Source: Neoarius graeffei
Lineage: Eukaryota; Chordata; Actinopteri; Siluriformes; Ariidae
Direction: 5' to 3'
Length of the DNA: 64,000 nt
Assembly (NCBI RefSeq): GCF_027579695.1
Contig: NC_083587.1
Coordinates: 49,975,521-50,039,520, forward strand
Each line of letters opens with the position of its first letter. Position 1 is the first letter of the stretch. Under the pieces are notes generated by a model that had not been told where the DNA came from, did not search any database, and saw only the letters and a program-made list of their open reading frames with translations. A program made the position numbers and the translations under genes. Positions 56,266 through 64,000 of the stretch are shown here, one piece after another.

Positions 56266-58910
56266 ATGAACTTAAATAAGTTGAAAGCAAGCCTGAAGAT
56301 GACTTCATCTCAGATTTGTTCACTCTACACAACAAAGAGTGAAATGAGCTGGAGCGAGAAGTTCCTTTTGCTTATTTCATGCCTGATCACCAGTTTCATT
56401 TTGGCTGTTTTTTTCCTCCTTGCTCTCCGTTTCCCCTTGAACTTTGGCATTGAGGTCTCCATTGCTACCACTGCAGTGTTTTGGCTTTGCCTTACGCTAG
56501 CTATGTGGTTTTCTCCAAATGTTCGTTGTTTTGGAATACTGTTCCTGATGTCCATCGGCTTGAAACAAGGCAAGAAACAGCTCCTTACAGCTGGCACAAC
56601 AATAGTGATCTTATTGAACATCCAGAACACTCTGATGAACCTGAAAGGACTTGGAAAGAGTTTAGTCTGCAATTTGGAGGAAAAGCTTATGACCATTGAC
56701 CTCGCACCTCTCAGCAACTATATCCGCATGCTAAAATGGGTGGCCTCCACGCTTAAAAATGGACTAACCAGTTTTTTAGGTGAGACTTATGACACTGACT
56801 TCAAACTGAAGCCAATTGTGCATTCAGGAGAGTTCACAAAGAAAATATCTGAAGCACAGATGACCATGAACAAGACTGCTGAGAATGTGTTGGTTGTCAT
56901 CAATGGAATTTCATCCATAGGAAAGGAAATATCTCCAGTTGTAGGGGTTGTGATACTCATCATTGCCACTGTTGTCTACTTGAGGAGGTTTCGCTTTAAC
57001 AGAAAACAGAAAAATGTGTTACTTACAAAAAAATTTGTGAAGTATGATGAAAGCCAACGTTTACAAGGAAAGCCCTCAGTCCTCCCTCTGACTAAGAAGG
57101 AATCAAAGCGTTACATTATTGTTCCCTCTGCCCATTTAACCAAAAAAGATGTGAAAGGCATGCTTAAATTCAGCATCTCGATTGTAACACATAGTATGGC
57201 CTGGCTCTTCTTCATAGGACTTGATGCTCTTGTTTATTGGATTATCTCTGTTTTGAGCAAGCGATTAGAACAGCTGAAGCCACTCCATGTTCCTGTGTTA
57301 CTGAAAGTGGAGGTAAAAATGCAGATATACTGTATATGTATGCTTTAGTTTGAATCATGGCTATCTTGTTTAATATGTAGTGCTTACCAGTGTTGTAGTC
57401 GACTCACTAAACCTCAAGTCCGAGTCCAGTCTCAAGTCCCCAGTGTTCAAGTCCAAGTCATTAAAGAAAATTTTGAGTCGAATCCGAGTCGGATCCACCA
57501 TTGAGCTGAGTCAAGTCCGAGAACAAGACTCCAACCGCACCATTTGATGGTGGCTGTTGCTGCCTTTATTTGAAACCATCTCTGCTGCTGTGTTAGACTA
57601 ATATTACTGCTTGACTGCCCCATTTTAGTTAATAAGCTACAGATAAAAAGCTTGTTCATCGCTCAGCAAGCCCCGCCCACTATCACCAGGGCAAATAACA
57701 TGAGAGAGGGTTAACACTAGCTAGTTCATCGGTCAGTAAGCAGGCCAGAGCAATGAGCATAACGTGTCACTTCCTTCTCTGGATGAAGTCTTGCCAAATG
57801 ACAATTGAAGTTCAAAGTTTTCCCCGTCATCTCCTCAATAGTTCATCTACATATGGAACACATAGCAGTGCATTTTTTCCCACTGCACAAGAAGTCTGTA
57901 TAAGCAAAGCGGACAATCCTAGGGGCTTCTCTCCAGGTATTTTAGTGCCATTAACGTTAGTTTGTTCCTCAACATGACGTACGAACAGGTGAATGTGCAT
58001 TCTCTTGCACGAAATTAGTATAAAAATTAATGTAGATATAAATATCTTATGCTAAATTATTATGGCGTGCTGCAAAAAATAAAGAAAAAATCCAAGTCCT
58101 TATCTACAATTTACGAGTCCGAATGCAGCCAATGCACGAGACCGAGTCCAAGTCTGAGTCTTCAGTGCTCAAGTCCAAGTCAAGTCACAAGTTCTTAAAA
58201 TTATGGCATGAGTCGGACTCAAGTACTACAAGCATGATGCTTACATACAGAATTTCTATGCTTTACTAATTTCAATTGTGTAGTTAGTGTGTTCAAATTT
58301 AATCTGAAAATGTTCTTTTTCTTTTCATGTGTCCATCTCTTTTGGGTCAGGAGGGAACCTTTTTTATCGGCATTAACATTGGACGTGAGCAAAAGGTCTA
58401 TGACTTTTCCTACGATGTGCCCATTTTTGAAAAGAAGTGCTTGCCAGCACCAGAACTATGGCTCTACGAATCCGTCGTCCCTCTGTCAATTATCTTTGGC
58501 TTGCTGGTTCTTTTGATGGTAGTGTCTTCAAAGCTCAGTCAATTGAGGCTCATTGTGTCTGAGCAGTTCTACTCAGAAGACGCAGAGAATCGGATTGCCA
58601 AGCTTCATGCCAAGATCCTGAAACGAAGATCGAAATGGACGGCCAAGGATGCAAAAAGAACCCTGAAATCCTTTGCCACACAGGTTGGTTCTCTTTTGTA
58701 GTGACTTGAACAGAAATACAGGTTTTTATTTTAACAGTGTCGTCCCCCCCCCCCCCCCCCCCCCCCCGAATTAGCCAGAATTTCTCCAGATTGGATTTTT
58801 TTTTTAAACTCCACTAAGATATAATTTTTTCTCTTCTTTCTTTCTAGCTCCACTTTTGGTTTCCCATCATTTTCCGTTATTCAAGCAACAACCATGAGAA
58901 TAAAATTTAA
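56266..58910 (+). CDS. dcstamp: Dendritic cell-specific transmembrane protein (DC-STAMP), 3 coding exons
   Basis: DC-STAMP is a multi-pass membrane protein needed for cell-cell fusion of osteoclasts and macrophage giant cells. Coding exons are 56266-57312, 58351-58683 and 58848-58910: 1443 nt, 480 residues plus TAA (human about 470), both introns phase 0. The first ATG follows a splice acceptor (TTTCAG at 56248-56253), so a non-coding 5' exon lies upstream, unlocated. Hydrophobic segments lie at about 33-55, 64-84, 86-97, 105-120, 225-240, 300-330 and 389-409. The conserved DC-STAMP-like region covers roughly residues 225-425 and includes EGTFFIGINIGREQKVYDFS. A basic cytoplasmic tail follows (KILKRRSKWTAKDAKR). 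The paralogue OC-STAMP is the alternative, but position downstream of rims2 in the same orientation matches human RIMS2-DCSTAMP. Intron 1 contains a hAT MITE. Confidence 0.88.
57388..58236. mobile_element. hAT-type MITE in dcstamp intron 1
   Basis: Ends CAGTGTTGTAGTC and the reverse of ACTACAAGCATG, with near-identical 8-bp flanks GTGCTTAC (57380-57387) and ATGCTTAC (58237-58244). Subterminal repeats of AAGTCCGAGTC / GACTCGGACTT type on both sides. No transposase frame. Confidence 0.7.
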
Positions 58911-59146
58911 GGTTTGTTTTCAGTTTGTTTTTAATTACCTTGCATATTTGTAAACATTTTTTGGAGACAAAACCAACCTTCAGTGGTATACAGTTTGTAT
59001 GTGTCCATTATACATTATTAGAAAAACTAGGCTAAATCTGGAATTTTCTCTCTGGGAGAATCCTTACCTATCCAGAGAACACCTAAAGAACCCTGAGAAG
59101 AAGACCTTTTGACACTTTACTACACAATGTAGATATCTGAGGTTTA

Positions 59147-60672
59147 CAATGTCTTGCAAAAGTATTCATCCCCCTTGGTATTTGTCCTATTTTGTCACAT
59201 TACAAGCTGGAATTAAAATGGATTTTTGGAGGGTTAGCACCATTTGATTTACACAACATGCCTACCACTTTGAAGGTGCACATTGTTGTTTTATTGTGAC
59301 ACAAACAATAATTAAGATGAAAAAACAGAAATCTAGAGTGTGCATAGGTCTCCAAGTCTCCTCCCGCCAAGTCAATACTTTGGAGAGCCACCTTTTGCTA
59401 CCATTACAGCTGCAAGTATCTTGGGTTACGTCTCTATTAGCTTAACACATCTAGCCACTGGGATTTTTGCCCATTCATCAAGCAAAACTGTGCCAACTCC
59501 TTCAAGTTAGATGGGTTGCGTTGGTGTACAGCAATCTTCAAGTTATGCCACAGATTCTCAATTGGATTGAGGTCTGGGCTTTGACTAGGCCATTCCAAGA
59601 CATTTAAATGTCTCCCTTTAAACCACTCCAGTGTAGCTTTCGCAGTATGTTTAGGGTCATTGTCCTGCTGGAATGTGAACCTTCGTCCCAGTCTCAAACC
59701 TCTGGCTGACTCAAACAGGTTTTCCTCCAGAATTGCCCTGTATTTAGTGCCATCCATCTTTCCTTCAGTCGTGACCAGCTTTTCTGTCCCTGCAGATGAA
59801 AAATATCCCCACAGCTTCACTGTAGGAATAATGTTCTCAGGGCGTCAGGTTTGCGCCACACATGATGGCCAAAAAGATACATTTTAGTCTCATCTGACCA
59901 GAGAATCTTCTTCCACGTGTTTGGGGAGTCTGCCACATGCTATTTGGCAAACTCCAAACGTGTTTTCCTAAGCAATGACTTTTTGTCTGGCCAATCTTCC
60001 ATAAAGCCCCACTCTGTGTGGAGTGTATGGCTTAAAGTGGTCCTATGGACAGATACTCCCATCTCCTCTGTGGATCTCTGCAGCTCCTTCAGTGTTATCT
60101 TTGGTGCCTTTGTTGCATCTCTGATTAATGCCCTCCTTGCCCGGTCTGTGAGTTTTGGTGGGCGGCCTTCTATTGTCAGGTTTGTAGTGGTGCCATATTC
60201 TTTCCATTTTGCTATAATGGATTTAATGGTGCTCTGTGGGATGTTCAAAGTTTGGGATATTTTTTATAACCCAACCCTGATCTATACTTCTCCACAACTT
60301 TGTCTCTGACCTGTTTGGAGGCTCCTTGGTTTTCATGTTGCTTGCTTAGTCATGTTGCAGAGTCAGGGTCCTTCCAGAACAGGTTGATTTATACAGATAT
60401 CATGTGACAGATCATGTGACAATTGGTTGGACCAGCTCTTATTTAGGGGTTTCATACGAAAGGGGGTGAATACCTATGCACACTCCAGGTTTCTGTGTTT
60501 TCATCTGAATTATTGTTTGTGTCACAATGAAAAAAAAATGCACCTTTACAGTGGTAGGCATGTTGTGTAAATCAAATGGTGCTAACCCTCCAAAAATCCA
60601 TTTTAATTCCAGCTTGTAATGCGAAAAAACAGGACAAACACAAAAGGGGATGAATACTTTTGCAAGACACTG
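59147..60672 (-). mobile_element. Decayed Tc1-like transposon
   Basis: Terminal repeats CAATGTCTTGCAAAAGTATT and the reverse of AATACTTTTGCAAGACACTG, flanked by TA at 59145-59146 and 60673-60674. The full length of about 1.53 kb is kept, but the transposase is frameshifted. Confidence 0.88.
59437..60248 (-). pseudogene. Tc1-like transposase, frameshifted
   Basis: The N-terminal part (60248-59940) shows the second helix-turn-helix and linker: STIKSIIAKWKEYGTTTNL, GRPPKLTDRARRALIRDA and GVSVHRTTLSHTLH. The segment around 59900 encodes the first catalytic D (WSDETK) in another frame. The C-terminal part (59820-59437) keeps the second D ([11 protein letters not shown]) and E ([11 protein letters not shown]). 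At least two frameshifts separate these parts, so no functional protein is expected. This family differs from the transposase at 2808-3884. Confidence 0.85.
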
Positions 60673-60929
60673 TATTTGGATTGCTGTGTGCGTTCATATA
60701 TTTATGACATGTTAACATATTGATTGCTTAAACACAGTGTTTTCCATAGTGGTTATTTGTTGTTGTATATGTTGGTTATTAGATGTTTCATACATATAGT
60801 GTGGTTAGTGTGTTTAGTCTGAACCATATATAAGCTGCAATCTTTTTTTTTAACTTCTGAATAATGTTTTTTAGTATAGTTGAATATTAATGTATTTATA
60901 TAACATATTCATGCTGTTAATACTCTCAT

Positions 60930-61302
60930 TCATCTCATTATCTCTAGCCGCTTTATCCTTCTACAGGGTCGCAGGCAAGCTGGAGCCTATCCCAGCTGAC
61001 TACGGGCGAAAGGCGGGGTACACCCTGGACAAGTCGCCAGGTCATCACAGGGCTGACACATAGACACAGACAACCATTCACACTCACATTCACACCTACG
61101 CTCAATTTAGACTCACCAGTTAACCTAACCTGCATGTCTTTGGACTGTGGGGGAAACCGGAGCACCCGGAGGAAACCCACGCGGACACGGGGAGAACATG
61201 CAAACTCCGCACAGAAAGGCCCTCGCCGGCCACGGGGCTCGAACCCAGGACCTTCTTGCTGTGAGGCGACAGCGCTAACCACTACACCACCGTGCCGCCC
61301 CG
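60930..61302 (-). repeat. tRNA-derived SINE, family 1, copy 5
   Basis: Minus-strand, near full length: the head GGTGGTGTAGTGGTTAGCGC is at 61298 downward, the body to CTCTAGCCGCTTTATCCT near 60943, and the tail CATCTCATTATCTC. Very similar to 50769 and 52548, so recently amplified. Confidence 0.85.
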
Positions 61303-61812
61303 TTAATACTCTTATTTCTGATTATTTGTATTTTTTATATATAATATAAAATTATTTAATGTACATTTTATTTATATATGTTCATCAATAAAGAAAAAAA
61401 AAAGAAAACACATCTGTATGCCATTCACTGTATAGTTAGAAAATTGATTTCCAGGTCATACGGATATGGAAATTGTGTTTATGAGCACAGGTTTTTTTTT
61501 TTGTCCATTTCATCATAGAACCTGTACAATTGTACATTTTCATGTTGCTGAAAAGCATCAACAGATCATTAATATCGGTGCTGTCCAAATTAAGTATGGA
61601 TTAAAAAAAAACATGATTATTTCAAAATCGATAAAAGATCCTCAAGCTGAAGAAAGTGTGAGTGGTTCTGTGCTTGTGATTGGAAGTTTGAGAGTTTAAA
61701 TCCCAACACTGCTAGCTCACCAGCGATGAACACTTGAGCAAAAGTTCTAACTCCTAACAGCTCATGCATAAGCTTGGATTGGATTTTGCTTCATTTATTC
61801 GACACTACAAAT

Positions 61813-62378
61813 ATACATTCACTGGCCACTTTATTAGGAACACCCATCCACCTGCTGTTTTATGCGGTTGTCTAATCAGCCGATCCCTTAACAGCAGCAC
61901 AATGTATAAAATCATGCAGATACAAATCAAGCACTTCAGTTAATGTTCTCTTCAAACATCAGAATGGAAAAAAAAAAAACTGTGATCTCAAAGTGTGACT
62001 TTCACTGTGGCATGGGTGTTGGTTTGAGCCAGATGGACTGGTTTGAGTATTTCAGAAACTGCTGATCTCCTGGGGTTTTCACACACAACAGTCTCTAGAG
62101 TTTACATAGAATGGTGTAAAAAACAAAAAACACCAAGTGACCAGCAATTCTGTTGGTGGAAACATCTTGTTGATAAGAGAGGTCAGAATAAAATGGCCAG
62201 ATTGGTTTGAGCTGCTAGGAAGGATATAGCAACTCATAGCAACTCTTTACAACTGTGGTGAGCAGAAAAGCATCTCAGCATGCAACAGCAGAAGACCACA
62301 TTGCGTTCCACTCCTGCAACCAAGAACAGGAGTCTTAGAATCAAGAACAAGTTCATATTAAAGTAGCCGGTGAGTGTT
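61813..62378. mobile_element. TIR element (CATTCACTGGCCACTTTATT), copy 2
   Basis: Left end ATTCACTGGCCACTTTATTA and right end AAGTAGCCGGTGAGTGT. Same family as 53643-54480 but without the Tc1 patch, so it shows the original structure of that region (GGTCAGAATAAAATGGCCAG). Confidence 0.65.
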
Positions 62379-62379
62379 T

Positions 62380-64000
62380 ATTATCCATCCATCCATCCAT
62401 CCATCCATCCATATCAGTACCACCTATTCATTAGGGTTGGTGGACAAGCTGAAGTCAATCCCACCTGACTTCACATAAGAGGCGGGGTTATCAAAAAGAT
62501 GAACAACCATTCACACTTTAGCATCACTATGCAATCTGATGTCTCAGTAGAGGCTCAAACTTCTCCGTCATCAAAGTTTACCATGGTAATCTTTCAATAT
62601 GGTACAGCCACTCTCTCTCTCTGCAAATGTCGTCCTCTATAGAAGTTTTCAAACCATTTGATAATGCTCCGCTTGAATTTTCTGACCCACTTTCATTTCT
62701 CTTGACCTATTTTTTTTACAAGGCTCATGCACTTTTTCACAATTTCACATAACTGCCATCTAGCATCATCTGGGGCTTTCAAACTTGAAAGTAGGTCAGT
62801 TGCAAAACACCGTCAAACTGTAACATACTACAAAATACTTTATTTTCTCCCTCTTTTTCTTTGCTGATAATGAAGGCTCATTTTATATGGCTTTGTATTT
62901 ATATTTTATATACTTTTCTATTAAAGATGCATCTTTTACGAGTATAATTGTAAAATATATATATATTTTTTCAATATCATGAGACGACTGTGCAAAAGTC
63001 AGAGGACATTCAAAAATGTATCGGTATAGGCAAGTATTGAGTATTTATAAAGGACAACGAGTTATAGAAATACTATACTAGAAATACACTTAAGAATTTT
63101 CCAAAAATACTTCACGTGAAATGTATAGATGAACACCCTGAGGCACCTTAATCTGCTCCATATGATAATTAAAGCATATCTGAAGCAACCGGCCAAGCTG
63201 AAGACAGAAAATGCAGTGAAGAAGCAAAACCGTTCTGCATCTCAGGCCATTTCCCAAAGAGACAAGAAGAAATATGGTCAAATGCTTGCTCAGGATCTGG
63301 CATAGCCACTTGGCACCAAAATCAATAAGCAAGAGTGTTATTGTGTGTGTTGCAGCAAAGCAACCATTTTTTTTTCTCCAATGTATGAAACCATAAATCA
63401 CACTGCAACACCTGGTGGCAGAAAGTCTTATGAAGAGATAAGTGCAATTTTTGAGATGTTTTGCTCAGGAGCCAATAAACACACTGATGCATGTCTGTAG
63501 GCTTCTGTGAATCATGGAGGTGATTCATAGTGTGTGTGTGTGTGTATTTCAGTCAATGATGTAGAGGATCTGCTCAGAATAGACTGATGAAGGCAGACGA
63601 ATATAAAAAGAATTTGATTTCTCATACTATATCTTTGGGAATACGACGAACACGGATTTAGTCTTACGTCCTAAACAGGGATGTAGCTATACTGATACTG
63701 GTATTGTGTATCCATCCAAACACCATGCTTATTTCCATGATACCATGATATAAGACAAGTTCCATCGTACAGTGTTTAAACAGATAGAGAGCGTGCAGAA
63801 CATTGGTCATTAACATCTTAAACATAAATCTTCACATCTGAGAGGAGTTTATTTCTAGCAGCACACTATAAACAGGGCTAAATAAAATGCTCCATGGGAC
63901 CCTTGATTATAGCAAAAAACTTGTACTTGCACTCAATCTGGAAAAAATGGTATTGATACATCTGTAATTCAAATGCTTGGTTCACACATTGGCGTTTCAG
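62380..64000. other. No gene seen; CATC repeat and short TG run
   Basis: An (ATCC)n tract lies at 62383-62412 and a TG run at 63529-63544. Short ORFs at 63090-63528 show no domain. If the human order holds, the next gene downstream of dcstamp would be dpys on the opposite strand, but no exon of it is recognised here. Confidence 0.35.

Larger units (their letters stand above)
58911..61400 (+). other. Possible dcstamp 3' UTR carrying transposon insertions
   Basis: No good poly(A) signal follows the dcstamp stop directly. An AATAAA at 58898-58905 overlaps the last codons, and the next strong candidate is near 61386-61391 (ATCAATAAAG). If the latter is used, the 3' UTR would contain a decayed Tc1 element (59147-60672) and a SINE (about 60930-61302). 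This is inference only; transcript reads would decide it. Confidence 0.25.

Noticed and set aside
56266..58910. Assignment as ocstamp
   Set aside because: The paralogue is similar in topology, but linkage to rims2 matches the human DCSTAMP locus.

Overview
The window is vertebrate, intron-bearing, repeat-dense DNA from a ray-finned fish. The evidence is fish-type Tc1 transposons, hAT and Harbinger-like elements with target-site duplications (TSDs), tRNA-derived SINEs and two spliced vertebrate genes. A catfish-like teleost is possible from the repeat types, but I cannot settle the species. There is no bacterial-style operon, CRISPR array or real tRNA/rRNA gene.

Two host genes can be assembled exon by exon, both on the + strand. 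The first (37312-43910) is a short, C2B-only RIM protein (gamma-type rims2, 294 residues, six coding exons), followed by a long 3' UTR to about 46.2 kb. The second (56266-58910) is dcstamp, the multi-pass fusion protein of macrophages and osteoclasts (480 residues, three coding exons). RIMS2 and DCSTAMP are neighbours in the same orientation on human chromosome 8, so order and orientation support both calls.

The rest is mostly transposable elements, many nested. 0-6 kb: a Tc1-like MITE split by a fold-back retroelement, an intact Tc1 transposon, and a Harbinger-like element. 6-17 kb: tandem-repeat families, a non-LTR reverse transcriptase ORF on the minus strand, and one arm of a distant inverted repeat. 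16.7-25.5 kb: a pogo-like element hosting a hAT, a SINE, a THAP-bearing transposon, and a 2-kb tandem element split by another hAT. 27-32 kb: another copy of the mini-exon repeat, a second fold-back retroelement and a 2.3-kb hAT-like element. 34.5-36.5 kb: a tandem array with higher-order structure. 47-55 kb: a second Tc1 copy broken by a hAT, SINEs, and a nested Tc1 graveyard. 59-62 kb: a decayed Tc1, a SINE and a TIR element.

The most unusual observations are: two palindromic head-to-head retroelement fragments, each with a perfect 14-bp TSD; a five-copy repeat carrying a spliceable mini-exon, with the frame and splice phase kept in three copies; a 500-bp inverted pair 7 kb apart; a 255-bp Tc1 patch copied into a neighbouring element; and a 110-bp copy of the rims2 3' UTR end lying 5.4 kb downstream.
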